64,000 bases of DNA from Paraburkholderia phytofirmans PsJN (GCF_000020125.1 NC_010676.1:1612001-1676000), one strand, 5' to 3'; numbered from the stretch's first letter, positions 18,252-27,167 are shown. Translations and numbers: made by a program. Notes: generated from the letters alone by a model not told the origin.

Positions 18252-18387
18252 AAGCTCTTTGAAAAGAAACAGCGGCATCCGGCGATCCACCTACTCTACT
18301 GCGGAATCGCGTTGGGGAACGAGCGTGGTGCGGTGTGGGCGACGGCCATTTGACAGAATTTCGGCCGCTTCAGCCAGACTGGTAAGG

Positions 18388-18400
18388 TTGGTCTGACCAA
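18388..18400. promoter_or_regulatory. LldR/PdhR-type GntR operator upstream of lutA
   Basis: TTGGTCTGACCAA is a perfect palindrome around a central T and equals TTGGT-N3-ACCAA, the core bound by FadR-family regulators such as PdhR and LldR. It lies in the lutA promoter region. The nearest candidate protein is the GntR-type regulator at 20521-21267. Confidence 0.7.
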
Positions 18401-18488
18401 GAATATAAGGAAGTCGCGAAAGCGTGTCAATGGCGCGCTGGCGAGGGATGACAGCTTGCGCCGCGGGAATCCGATGCGCTACGCCAAG

Positions 18489-19808
18489 CTATCGAGACTT
18501 ATGACCGAACGGTCCGTTCGGGTCGATATAGGGGTTATCGGTTTTTCGCCTCACGTCCGAATGCGTTTCGGACAATCCCGCCTGTTCCCGCAAAGGCGCG
18601 GGCACGCCCTTTCCAGGCTTCGCATCCGGCTTGATGTCCTCGAGACCTCGCGCCCACGCCTCCAGCATTCGCTTGCCGACATTCCTGAACTCGGGATAAC
18701 GGTCCGTGTACGCGCTGACCAGCGGAAGCACTTTCTGCACCGCGCTCACCACCTGTTCAAGTGCTGCGTTCATATCCGTTGGCGAGAGACTCAATCGCGC
18801 ACCGCCGTATTCGAACAGCGCCTTACCGCAACACCACAGTTTTTTGCCCTTCAGCGACAACGCCGGTGCGTCATCCTGATAGCGAGGGTAAGCGGTGACA
18901 GTCACGATGTCGTACACCGGCGAAAGGCGAGCGTCCCGCTCTTTCGTGTACGTCAGCGCGTAGTTCTTCATGTGCGCGTCGGCGTTACGCAGCGAATAGT
19001 TCAGCAGCAACAGCAGGAACAGCTTGCGCTTGCTGTCTTTGCGGTGATCCACCCCGAGATACTGATTACAGAGTTTCGCAAGGTCTTCGACGGTGCCCTG
19101 GTATTTGCGTACAGGATCAAAGCCCTTCAACGCGCAGAAATCTTCGACCCCAACGCGCGCGCCATCCGCTTGCAGATCGAAACGCCGGATCGCGAGCACG
19201 CGGCCGTCCTCTGAAAGGTGTGTTTCCGGAACATTCAGGTCCGTGTTTCTTGCGACCTCGAGGCAGAGGTATTCGTTAATGCTGAGCCCCGGCAGGTCGA
19301 CCGGGCCAGTCTTCAGGATGTACTCCTCCGTCCAGACGGTCGCCTTCTCCTCACCGGAAGCGAGTGTTTTGGGCATGACCCCCGAAACACCTTCGCTGAT
19401 GCCTGCTTCAAGGTGTTTGAGCAGGTTATCTCTGGAGTTCGGGCTCGCGAGGAGCGTCGCCATATCGAACCTGGACCTCGCAGTAGCGAGCGGCGCCCCG
19501 TGCGGGATGGCTCTTACCCGCCCGATGGTGTTCGATCCTGTCAACGCGAGAAGCCCCATATCGCTCACGTCCGCGTGAGGGCCGAGATGTTGGCGAATGA
19601 GGTCCTTCTTGAAGCCTTCCGGCAGATTCATCTGAAACGAAGGCATGATGCCCCCGGGCCAGGTGTACGACGCGTTTCGGACCGGCATGAGAAGCGAGAC
19701 GACGTCGCCCGTGGGCGTACCAGGCAGATAGGTGAAGACGCCACTGTGCGCCTCTTCCGTCAGCGTCCCGACCAAGGTGGTGTTGCAGTAGATGTCGAGT
19801 ACGGCCAT
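18489..19808 (-). CDS. hipA: HipA-family serine/threonine kinase toxin
   Basis: A 439-residue HipA-type kinase of the type II toxin-antitoxin class. It has the HipA N-terminal domain (MAVLDIYCNTTLVGTLTEEA), the ATP-binding middle (GVMPKTLASGEEKATVWTEEYILK), catalytic Asn-Ala-Asp (RNADAHMKNYAL, equivalent to the NxDxHxxN loop) and the DIVTVTAYP metal-binding segment. HipA phosphorylates a tRNA synthetase in E. coli; the target here is unknown. It starts three bases after hipB, so they form one operon. The chain is of normal length and the kinase residues look intact, so it should be active. It sits between the lut operon and its likely GntR regulator. Confidence 0.9.
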   Translation of the reverse strand: MAVLDIYCNTTLVGTLTEEAHSGVFTYLPGTPTGDVVSLLMPVRNASYTWPGGIMPSFQMNLPEGFKKDLIRQHLGPHADVSDMGLLALTGSNTIGRVRAIPHGAPLATARSRFDMATLLASPNSRDNLLKHLEAGISEGVSGVMPKTLASGEEKATVWTEEYILKTGPVDLPGLSINEYLCLEVARNTDLNVPETHLSEDGRVLAIRRFDLQADGARVGVEDFCALKGFDPVRKYQGTVEDLAKLCNQYLGVDHRKDSKRKLFLLLLLNYSLRNADAHMKNYALTYTKERDARLSPVYDIVTVTAYPRYQDDAPALSLKGKKLWCCGKALFEYGGARLSLSPTDMNAALEQVVSAVQKVLPLVSAYTDRYPEFRNVGKRMLEAWARGLEDIKPDAKPGKGVPAPLREQAGLSETHSDVRRKTDNPYIDPNGPFGHKSR

Positions 19809-19811
19809 GAG

Positions 19812-20144
19812 CTATTCGCGCTTTCCGGCAGTCCTGACGCTGGCCTCGGAGCGGGAGGGCCGAACACGCCGCCGGGTTTCGTCGACGGAAACCGCGGGCG
19901 TTCTCTGCTCGGTCAGAACGTCGTCGAGCGTTCGCCGATGGCCTATCGGACGAGCCAAAAGGTCGAGCCCCACCGCCTCGAAGAGACTCAGCAGTTTGAC
20001 TGTGCCGAGTTCGGGAAGCAGTCCGGTCTCAAACCGGCTAATCCGCGCGCGAGTAATGCCGCTTTGCTCGGCAACCTGCTGCTGAGTCTTGTTTGCGGCA
20101 ATCCGGGCGAGGCGAAATGTTTCGCCAAGTTCGAAGAGGTCCAT
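19812..20144 (-). CDS. hipB: HipB-family antitoxin, HTH regulator
   Basis: A 110-residue Cro/CI-type helix-turn-helix protein: TQQQVAEQSGITRARISRFE around residues 20-40. The start at 20144 (MDLFELGETFRLARIAAN) has an AGGTGG site eight bases before it; a more distal ATG at 20171 would lack this. The C-terminal 30 residues are basic, a common antitoxin tail. In the HipBA model it neutralizes HipA and represses the operon. Four related half-sites lie in the AT-rich leader upstream, supporting autoregulation. Confidence 0.85.
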   Translation of the reverse strand: MDLFELGETFRLARIAANKTQQQVAEQSGITRARISRFETGLLPELGTVKLLSLFEAVGLDLLARPIGHRRTLDDVLTEQRTPAVSVDETRRRVRPSRSEASVRTAGKRE

Positions 20145-20520
20145 GTGCCACCTGCGATACGTTAATTGCAATCAACGTCGATATTGTATTCCAAGAGATA
20201 CGTTATTGGGTCAAAATAATGTATCTTATAGTGAACATTAAACTGATTTTCTCCATTAATGTACCTTATACGACACATAAAGACGCCGCGGGGACCGCTT
20301 GAGCGGTCGTCACGGCGGTGCAGATTTCTTTTGGCACTGACCGCAAGCGGCGTGAGCTAAGCGCGTGGTCTTGCCGGGAGTGTCCGGTCATGCATCAGGC
20401 GGGAGGGAGGGCCCAGGCGCGTCACTTCGCACGTTGATGGACCGCCGCGCGGGAAAAGGATGATTGAGCGCGAAAACTGAAGACAACCGATGCCGGGGTG
20501 AGCCGCGGGCGCCCGCGCAA
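20145..20520. other. AT-rich hipBA leader plus tail gap before the GntR gene
   Basis: The first 140 bases are much more AT-rich than their surroundings and hold the hipBA operator array. The right part (20290-20520) has a small palindrome (GACCGCT-TG-AGCGGTC, 20293-20308) and no convincing gene. There is no U-tract after that stem, so I do not call it a terminator. Confidence 0.6.
20196..20226. promoter_or_regulatory. HipB operator-like inverted repeat with flanking half-sites
   Basis: AGATACGTTATT (20196-20207), seven bases, then AATAATGTATCT (20215-20226): 11 of 12 positions match as an inverted repeat. Related half-sites occur on both sides: GATACGTTAAT at 20156-20166 and ATTAATGTACC at 20254-20264, so the leader holds four similar half-sites. 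This is the pattern expected for cooperative HipB binding. Confidence 0.6.
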
Positions 20521-21267
20521 TCACGACACCGCGCTCGACGAAGGCTTCGCCGCATCTTCCCTGTACATCTCCCGCACGAAGGTCAGATGACGCTCGGCGG
20601 CCTTGCGCGCCTTTTGCGCGTCACGCGCCATGACGGCGTCGTAGATGGCCTGATGCTGGCTCATCAGCTGCTTTTCCATCGCGTCGTCGTAATCGATCAG
20701 CCGATGATATTGGCGCATGCCCTCGCGAATCAGCGTATGGATGCCGTGCATCACATGCGCGAGCGCGATATTGTGCGTGGAGTCGGCGATCGCGAGGTGA
20801 AACGCGGCGTCCAGTTCCGCCAGATTCACGCGATCTTGCGACTGCGAGCCGGCCTTCAAAGCCTCGAACGCCACGCTGATATTCTTCAGGTCGGCGGCCG
20901 TGGCGCGCTCCGCGGCATACACCGTGGAAATCGATTCGAGCCCCTGGCGCAATTCAAGAATATCGGCACTGGTGCGCGGATTCTGCAACAACAGCTCGGC
21001 GAGCGGCTTGGAGATGATCGGCGCCGTGACGTCGACCACCGTAAAACCGCCCCGCCCCGATGTCTCGATGTAGCCGTCCGCTTCGAGCCGAATCAACGCT
21101 TCCCGCAACGACGGCCGCGACACGCCGAGCTGCGTCGCCAGATCGCGTTCGGCCGGCAAGCGGTCGCCGGGCATCAGCGTGCCGTCCGAGATCAGTTGCT
21201 TGATCTGGTCGGACACCACGTCGGAGAGCCGTTTGCGCGTGAAGGACTGGATCGGGAGAAATGGCAT
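20521..21267 (-). CDS. GntR (FadR subfamily) regulator, LldR/PdhR-like
   Basis: A 248-residue FadR-type regulator: winged helix at residues 1-75 (LPAERDLATQLGVSRPSLREALIRLEADGYI), then an all-helical FCD ligand domain ending HLTFVREMYRED. Start at MPFLPIQSF; the extended N-terminus upstream is Arg-rich and rejected. The family includes PdhR, LldR and LutR, and a TTGGT-N3-ACCAA site lies before lutA 3 kb away, so it probably governs lactate genes. hipBA lies between the two. Confidence 0.9.
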   Translation of the reverse strand: MPFLPIQSFTRKRLSDVVSDQIKQLISDGTLMPGDRLPAERDLATQLGVSRPSLREALIRLEADGYIETSGRGGFTVVDVTAPIISKPLAELLLQNPRTSADILELRQGLESISTVYAAERATAADLKNISVAFEALKAGSQSQDRVNLAELDAAFHLAIADSTHNIALAHVMHGIHTLIREGMRQYHRLIDYDDAMEKQLMSQHQAIYDAVMARDAQKARKAAERHLTFVREMYREDAAKPSSSAVS

Positions 21268-21450
21268 GGGCAGCGGTATGTGAAGCCGGTTGATCGAGCG
21301 GTTTTCAGGCCGTGGGAGCGTGTCCAAACACGATGCGTTGCAACGTTGCAGTCGCGCTTGAAGGATGCAGCGAATTATACCGTTCAACCGAACACGCCGA
21401 ATCCGGTAGCCGGGCAAGCCCCGGCCGCGCTGCGAGTCGTTTGGAAGCGG

Positions 21451-23223
21451 CTAGCGCGCACCCGCCGCATAGAAACTCGCGAGATCGCGCCTGAGCGTGT
21501 GCAAGGCCGCGTCGTCGAGATAGATCATGTGACCGGTCGGATAGTAGGCGATGCGCACGTTGGCGCGCAGCGGCCCGTCCACACCCAGGTGCGCGAGCGC
21601 ATATTCAGTCGCGTAGAACGGCGTGGCCAGATCGAAATAGCCGTTCACCGACATCACCCGCAATTGCGGATTCTGCCGCATCGCTTCAGCCAGATCGCCC
21701 GCCGCATAAGGTACGGGCAAACGCTCGCCCCACCATTCGCGATGCTTCCAGTCCCATTGCGTCAACGCTTCGTCGTTAAAGACGCGGTAGCGGTCGGCCG
21801 GCGTGAAGTGCAGGTCCTCGGCGAAATGCTGATGCAGCGCGGCGCCGAATGCACTCGACACGCTGCTCACCGATGCATCGTAGTCGGGGCGATCGGCGAC
21901 GCTATCGAAGTCGATGCCTTCAAAGCGCGCATCGTAGCGGCCAACGCTACGCGCCTGATCGCGCAGCAATTCACTCCGATAACGCGACGGATAAAGACGC
22001 AAACGGCTGCGCTTCACATAGGCGACATCGAGGCCGGTGAATTGCGCGACGCGCGCGGCGATTACGTCGCGCTCGGCCTCGGGCAGCGCGTCGCCTTGCG
22101 CGAGGGCTTGCGCATACGGGCCGCGTGCGAACGCGCGCGCTTCGTCGAGAAAGGCTGGCAGACTGGCAGGCTTCGGCACGATCTTGTCGTGATACCAGGC
22201 GATCGCCGCGAAGCTCGGCAGATAGCTTTCGCTCTTGAAATCCGAGCCAGCCGAAAACGCGGCCGAATCGAGCACCGACGACATCAGGATCACGCCGTTG
22301 AGCGCGATATTGTTCTGCCCCAACTGATACGCGAGCATCGCGGCGCGCGCGGTCCCATACGATTCGCCGAGCAGGTACTTCGGCGAATTCCAGCGCTGGT
22401 TCACCGTCAGATAGCGGTCGATGAATTGCGAGAACGCGTCGACGTCCTTGTCGACGCCCCAAAAGTCTTTGCCCGTTCCATGACCGACGACACGCGACAA
22501 GCCCGCGCCGACGGCGTCGATAAAAACGAGGTCGGTGCTATCGAGCAGGCTGTCGGGATTGTCGGCGAGCGTATACGGTGCGGGCGGCGTGATATCGGGA
22601 CTCGCGGTACGCACCCGCTTCGGCCCGAATGAGCCGATCATCAGAAAGACAGTGCCGGCGCCTGGGCCGCCGTTAAACAGGAACGTAACCGGCCGCGTCC
22701 GCGGAGTTTTACTCGGGACGGTGTAGGCCACGTAAAAAACGCTCGCGTTGGCCTGGCCTGTCTTGTCGCGCAACAGCAGGTTGCCCGCGGTGGCCGTGTA
22801 GTCGATCTTGCGGCCATCGAGCCGGATGGAATGCTGCGTGACCGACGCGGTTTCCGGCGGTACGGGAATCGCCGCCGGCTCCGCTTTCGCGTTGCGCTGC
22901 GCCGTGCTGCCCGACGCTTCGTTCTGCGCCGACGCGACTGCGCGTGGCTGCCGAGGCGCGCGTGTCGGGGCCGCATGCGAATCCTGCAGCGGTTGGCCGT
23001 TCGGCTCCGCGCGCTGATTGGGCTGGCCGCTCACGAAGCGGGGCGCGTCCGGCGCCGATGCCTCTATATCGGCGCTCGCGGCGGCTTCCGGCGAATCGTC
23101 CGGTTCAGCCGCCGCGCACATGGTGCTGAACGTGACGAGCACGAGCGCCATCGCGACCAGCGCGGTCGCCATGGACCCTGCCATCAGTGATTGGCGCAAC
23201 CAGAAGGTGTAGCGAAGGCCCAT
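21451..23223 (-). CDS. S10-family serine carboxypeptidase-like protein
   Basis: A 590-residue protein with an N-terminal membrane helix or signal (FWLRQSLMAGSMATALVAMA), followed by a 95-residue Ala/Pro-rich linker and the S10 alpha/beta-hydrolase domain. The catalytic Ser is in LLGESYGTARAA, the Asp in NGYFDLATPFYA and the His in YPTGHMIYLDD. The oxyanion-hole motif is FLFNGGPGAGT. Members of this family are carboxypeptidases or acyltransferases; bacterial S10 proteins are mostly uncharacterized. It acts outside the cytoplasm. Start at 23223 is preferred as it precedes the hydrophobic segment directly; a longer upstream Met is possible. Confidence 0.88.
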   Translation of the reverse strand: MGLRYTFWLRQSLMAGSMATALVAMALVLVTFSTMCAAAEPDDSPEAAASADIEASAPDAPRFVSGQPNQRAEPNGQPLQDSHAAPTRAPRQPRAVASAQNEASGSTAQRNAKAEPAAIPVPPETASVTQHSIRLDGRKIDYTATAGNLLLRDKTGQANASVFYVAYTVPSKTPRTRPVTFLFNGGPGAGTVFLMIGSFGPKRVRTASPDITPPAPYTLADNPDSLLDSTDLVFIDAVGAGLSRVVGHGTGKDFWGVDKDVDAFSQFIDRYLTVNQRWNSPKYLLGESYGTARAAMLAYQLGQNNIALNGVILMSSVLDSAAFSAGSDFKSESYLPSFAAIAWYHDKIVPKPASLPAFLDEARAFARGPYAQALAQGDALPEAERDVIAARVAQFTGLDVAYVKRSRLRLYPSRYRSELLRDQARSVGRYDARFEGIDFDSVADRPDYDASVSSVSSAFGAALHQHFAEDLHFTPADRYRVFNDEALTQWDWKHREWWGERLPVPYAAGDLAEAMRQNPQLRVMSVNGYFDLATPFYATEYALAHLGVDGPLRANVRIAYYPTGHMIYLDDAALHTLRRDLASFYAAGAR

Positions 23224-23410
23224 GAGTTTTCCGACCGAGAGTCGATAGACGCCGATGTCCTGAAGGTCAAAGCTGAAGACGAACTCGGCGCTCGATTTTT
23301 GACGCAAGCATTGGCGGCGTCAATCGAAAACTGGCGAGAATACGCATTCCTCCCACGACGCATCGCCGCGTTACGCCAATCGAAATGCAAACGAAACGTC
23401 GGCGAAAGAC

Positions 23411-24589
23411 TCAACGACCCAACAACCCGCCGACGAATGCAGCGATACGTTCGCACGCATCGATCAGACGCGCTTCGTCGACGACAAAACCCAGCCGCAC
23501 GAAACCGTTCGCGGTCTCGCCGAAAGCGCTCGCGTCGAGCAGCGACACACCACGCGCGCGAAACAGCTGCCAGGTGAAGTCGACCGTATCGAGGCCCGTG
23601 CCGCTCACGTCGACCATCATGAACATGCCCGCCTCGGGCAACAGGCATCGCAATCCAGGCACACGATGCAAACGCTCGAACACCACGTCGCGCCGGCGCC
23701 GGTAGATCTCGCGCATCTCGGCGGCGATCCGCGCCTTGTGCTGCACAGCCGTCAATGCGGCCTGCTGGATGAAGCCGGGCAAGCCGTACAGCATGGCAAG
23801 CGCGAGCCGCCCCATGTGCTCGATCAGTTCCGTGGGCCCGATCGCCCAGCCCACGCGCCAACCGGCCATTGCATGCGATTTCGACAGACTGCCGAGCGTC
23901 ACGGTGCGCTCCGCCATACCGGGCAGCGCCGCGATGCTCACGTGCTCGCGTTCGAATGTCAGCTCGGCATAGACCTCGTCGGAGAGCACCCATAGGTCGT
24001 GCCGGCACGCGAGCCGCGCGATACGTTCGAGATCGGCGCGTTGCATGACCACGCCGGTCGGATTGCAAGGCGTAGCAAAGAAGATGGCTTTGGTGCGCGA
24101 AGTAACGGCGGCTTCAAGCGCGTCGCAGTCGACGTGAAACGCCCGCGCCGCATCGACTGGCACCGTCACGAGCGTGGCGCCGGCCGCGCGCACGCAGGCC
24201 TCGTAGGTCAGATACATGGGCTCGGGCACGATCACTTCATCGCCCGCTTCCAGCAGGCACAGCGACGCGGCGAACACGCCGTTCTGCGCCCCCGCAGTCA
24301 GGATCACGTTGGCGGCGCTCGCGGCGCAGCCGGTCATGCGCGTGTGTTCCGCGGCGATTGCCGCGCGCACCGGCTCGCGGCCGGACACGGCACTGTAGTG
24401 CGTATCGCCGCCACGCAAGGCCTCGATTGCACGTTCGACGATCGGCGCGGGCGTGGCAAAGTCAGGGTCGCCCACGCTTAACACGATGACGTCTTCACCT
24501 CTCGCCTCCGCCTGCTGCGCGACACGATGGATTTCCCACGCGGAGGTGCGCCGGCCTTGCAGGCGTTCGACCAGATTCGAGTACTTCAT
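23411..24589 (-). CDS. Class I/II PLP-dependent aminotransferase
   Basis: A 392-residue fold-type I aminotransferase. PLP-binding residues: LILTAGAQNG-like motif (residues about 90-100), CNPTGVV, DEVYAEL and the Schiff-base Lys in SLSKSHAMAGWRVGW. The family covers aspartate, alanine and valine-pyruvate enzymes; the amino donor cannot be picked by sequence alone. The start MKYSNLVERLQGRR at 24589 is the normal N-terminus; the longer open frame upstream is antisense noise. It follows rpoN on the same strand, with a terminator between them, so it is likely transcribed separately. Confidence 0.9.
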   Translation of the reverse strand: MKYSNLVERLQGRRTSAWEIHRVAQQAEARGEDVIVLSVGDPDFATPAPIVERAIEALRGGDTHYSAVSGREPVRAAIAAEHTRMTGCAASAANVILTAGAQNGVFAASLCLLEAGDEVIVPEPMYLTYEACVRAAGATLVTVPVDAARAFHVDCDALEAAVTSRTKAIFFATPCNPTGVVMQRADLERIARLACRHDLWVLSDEVYAELTFEREHVSIAALPGMAERTVTLGSLSKSHAMAGWRVGWAIGPTELIEHMGRLALAMLYGLPGFIQQAALTAVQHKARIAAEMREIYRRRRDVVFERLHRVPGLRCLLPEAGMFMMVDVSGTGLDTVDFTWQLFRARGVSLLDASAFGETANGFVRLGFVVDEARLIDACERIAAFVGGLLGR

Positions 24590-24657
24590 TGACTGCGCCC
24601 CGTTCCCTTGGACCCGCCAATGTAAAGGGGCGCGCGCGAAACGTCCAGATACGAAAA

Positions 24658-24691
24658 AGCGCCACGCGAACGGACAGTCTCGCATGGCGCT
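24658..24691 (-). terminator. Rho-independent terminator of rpoN
   Basis: AGCGCCA-c-GCGA stem paired with TCGC-a-TGGCGCT, preceded on the plus strand by five A residues (24654-24658), which become the U-run of a minus-strand transcript. It ends about 36 bases after the rpoN stop. Confidence 0.75.
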
Positions 24692-24726
24692 CGGGCGTTG
24701 CCCCTTGTTCGCGGGGCGCGGCGCGC

Positions 24727-26208
24727 TTAAATCTGGCGGCGCAGCTCCGCCGGCGGCACCTTCATCAGATGCCGGTATTTCGCCACGGTGCGGCGCGCCA
24801 CCAGCACGCCCTGATCGGCGAGCATCTTGGCGAGCGTCACGTCCGAAAGCGGATCGTGGGTGTTTTCCGCGGCGATCATTTCCTTGAGCAGCGCGCGCAC
24901 GGCTGCGGCTGAACAGGTACCGCCGCTTTCCGTGCCCAGTTCGCGAGGGAAGAAATGCTTGAACTCGAAAATACCGCGCGGCGTGGCCATATATTTGTTG
25001 CCGGTGGCGCGCGAGATGGTGGATTCGTGCAGGCCGAGTTCGTCGGCGACATCGCGCAGCACCATCGGCTTGAGCGCGATTTCGCCGTACTGGAAGAAGG
25101 CCTTCTGATGCGCGACGATGCATTCGGCCACGCGCTGAATCGTATCGAAGCGTTGCTGCGCGTTACGGATCAGCCAGCGCGCTTCCTGCAGTTGCTGCGC
25201 AAGCGGCGAGCGGCTTGCGCCCGCCGACTGCGCGAACAGTTCCGCATACATGCGATGGATGCGAGCGCGCGGCTGCACCGCCGGATTGATCGTCACGACC
25301 CACTTGTTGCGGACCTGACGCACGATCACGTCCGGCACCACGTAGTTGTCTTCGGTGCGGCCGTAGCTGTTGCCCGGCTTCGGGTCGAGCTTGCGCACCA
25401 GCGCGCAGGCCACGCGCAATTCTTCGGCGCTGCAGCCGATCTGTTTCTGCAGTTCGGCTTGCTCGCGACGCGCGAGCCGTTCCAGATGATGTTCGACGAC
25501 TTGCCGCGCGACATCGCGCCCAGGCGTGTCGGCGGGCAAGGCATTCACCTGCAGCAAGAGGCATTCGGACAACGAGCGCGCACCCAGACCCGGACGATCG
25601 AGCGATTGGACGAGGCGCAGCGCCACCAGCAATTCTTCTTCCGTCAGTTCGGGTTCGAGATCGACGCTGTCCGCGAGATCGGAGAGTTCCTGACGCAGAT
25701 AGCCGTCGTCGTCGAGTGCTTCGATGATAAAGCGGGCCACCGCGCGGTCGCGGTCGTCGAGTCGGTAAAGGCGCAGTGAATCGTGCAATTGCTCGCGCAG
25801 GGTCGGCTGCGAGCGTGCCCATTCGGCGGGATCGCTGCTGTCCGAGTCGCCGTTCTGGCGGGTCGAACTGCGGCTGCTGTAGTCGCCGGAGAAATCGCCG
25901 GGCATGTCGTCGTGGCCCGCGCTTTCCAGTGTGTCGTTGTTGCCGGATTCAACCGGCAGCGAATCGGGTTCAGCGCTCGCGACCGTGTCGGTGGCGGGCA
26001 GCGCGCCGCCGTCTTCGCCGGAGGTCGCGGTGGCCAGCGCCACGTCTTCCGTCTCCGACGAGTCGTACTCGAGGAACGGATTGGTGTCGAGCGCGGTGCG
26101 CAGCTCCTGCTGGAACTCCAGAGACGACAACTGCAACAGACGCACTGATTGCTGAAGACGCGGCGTGAGTGCGAGAGACTGCCTTGTGCGTAGTTCAATA
26201 GAAGGCAT
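24727..26208 (-). CDS. rpoN: RNA polymerase sigma-54 factor
   Basis: A 493-residue sigma-54. It has the Gln-rich N-terminal region I (LALTPRLQQSVRLLQLSSLEF), an acidic Ser/Asp-rich region II (residues about 48-115), the core-binding domain, and the RpoN box ARRTVAKYR at 471-479 near the C-terminus. Full length and intact. The gene lacks the usual rpoN neighbours (lptB upstream, hpf and ptsN downstream), which suggests it is a second copy, as several Burkholderiales and rhizobia have. A good sigma-54-type promoter lies 50 bases upstream, so it may control itself. It is followed by a terminator. Confidence 0.96.
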   Translation of the reverse strand: MPSIELRTRQSLALTPRLQQSVRLLQLSSLEFQQELRTALDTNPFLEYDSSETEDVALATATSGEDGGALPATDTVASAEPDSLPVESGNNDTLESAGHDDMPGDFSGDYSSRSSTRQNGDSDSSDPAEWARSQPTLREQLHDSLRLYRLDDRDRAVARFIIEALDDDGYLRQELSDLADSVDLEPELTEEELLVALRLVQSLDRPGLGARSLSECLLLQVNALPADTPGRDVARQVVEHHLERLARREQAELQKQIGCSAEELRVACALVRKLDPKPGNSYGRTEDNYVVPDVIVRQVRNKWVVTINPAVQPRARIHRMYAELFAQSAGASRSPLAQQLQEARWLIRNAQQRFDTIQRVAECIVAHQKAFFQYGEIALKPMVLRDVADELGLHESTISRATGNKYMATPRGIFEFKHFFPRELGTESGGTCSAAAVRALLKEMIAAENTHDPLSDVTLAKMLADQGVLVARRTVAKYRHLMKVPPAELRRQI

Positions 26209-26720
26209 TGTAGTGAGGTCCCGTTGATAGCCGAAAATTGGTAAGTAGCCCGTTTAGAGCAACTGTCGTACCAGCTCGCGCAAACCCCTGTTTTTTCTAC
26301 GCTTTGTGTTTTCAGGCCCGCCAATTGCGCAGGCCGCCCGGCGCCTTTTTTACAAGTACCCGGCAAATTCCGGTCCGTGCCGCAGCGAGCCGTCGCGCCC
26401 CGCATCGACGCATCGCGGCGTCTTATTCCTCAGCCTAAATACCTGTGTTGTAACGGCTTTTCCTGCGACGCCAGGCTTTTGACGCCATGCCGGGCACACC
26501 GCTTGCGTGCTTGCACTATGTGGACGGACGCCGGTCCATGCATGCGAGACGCTGAAATCATACTCAGGTGAAACGCATGCATCGGCCGTCGGCCGGTGTC
26601 GATAACGGGCCCTGACGGAACCGTAGCGGCAACGATCCCACGCGTGTCATCAGCGGTTTCGACCGCGATCGACCGCAGGCAACAAGACCGCAATTTTGAT
26701 CAACACCCGAAGGAGAAACC
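26209..26720. other. 512-base divergent gap between rpoN and the BON gene
   Basis: Holds the rpoN promoter (26258-26273) and presumably the promoter of the BON-domain gene. I find no sigma-54 consensus on the plus strand here: the only GG-N10-GC candidate (AGGTGAAACGCATGCA near 26566) matches at just 7 of 12 positions. No gene is supported. Confidence 0.6.
26258..26273 (-). promoter_or_regulatory. Sigma-54 promoter of rpoN (self-promoter)
   Basis: Read on the minus strand: TGGTACGACAGTTGCT against the consensus TGGCACR-N4-TTGCW, 11 of 12 informative positions, with the essential GG and GC at correct spacing. The predicted start of transcription is near 26247, about 40 bases before the ATG. 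This points to positive autoregulation. Confidence 0.75.
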
Positions 26721-27062
26721 ATGAAGACCATCCAACTTCTGAAGACCGCAGGTAGCATCGCTTGTGTCGCTTTCGCACTGAACGCAACGAACGCCATGGC
26801 GCAAAGCAGCGCTCCGTCGGCGGCGTCGGAAACCATCGGCCAGCACGTCGACGACGGCACCATCACCACCAAGGCCAAGGCGGATTTGCTGGCCGCGAAG
26901 AACGTCAAGTCGACGCATATTCACGTGAAGACCCGCAAGGGCGTGGTGTGGCTCACGGGCACGGTGCCTTCGGCCGACGACAAGGCAGCAGCTGGCGAAG
27001 TCGTGGAAGCCGTGAAGGGCGTGTCGAGCGTGAAGAACCATCTGAAGATCGCGGCCGAATAA
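26721..27062 (+). CDS. Periplasmic BON-domain protein
   Basis: A 113-residue secreted protein: signal peptide (cleavage likely after NAMAQ), then one BON domain (TITTKAKADLLAAKNVKSTH through VVWLTGTVPSADDKAAAGEV). BON domains bind membranes and help envelope stress resistance; OsmY is the well-known example with two copies, so this is a short single-domain relative. The AAGGAGAAACC ribosome site is good. A very strong hairpin terminator follows. Confidence 0.9.
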   Translation: MKTIQLLKTAGSIACVAFALNATNAMAQSSAPSAASETIGQHVDDGTITTKAKADLLAAKNVKSTHIHVKTRKGVVWLTGTVPSADDKAAAGEVVEAVKGVSSVKNHLKIAAE

Positions 27063-27126
27063 AAGCGGCGGGTCTGTCCGGGGAGCGCCGACCTCGGTTG
27101 GTGCTTTCCGATGCTACTGCTGCAGA

Positions 27127-27167
27127 ACGTAAAAAAGCCATCCGCATTGCGGATGGCTTTTTTACGT
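27127..27167. terminator. Bidirectional hairpin terminator
   Basis: A 20-base perfect inverted repeat with a one-base spacer: the left arm begins ACGTAAAAAAGCC and the right arm ends GGCTTTTTTACGT, centred on a T at 27147. The A6 and T6 tracts make it effective in both directions. It separates the BON gene from the DUF2383 gene. Confidence 0.9.

Noticed and set aside
20293..20308. GACCGCT-TG-AGCGGTC palindrome, considered as a terminator
   Set aside because: A two-base loop and no U-tract on either strand make it a poor terminator.
26562..26580. Sigma-54-like GG-N10-GC before the BON gene
   Set aside because: Only 7 of 12 informative positions match.
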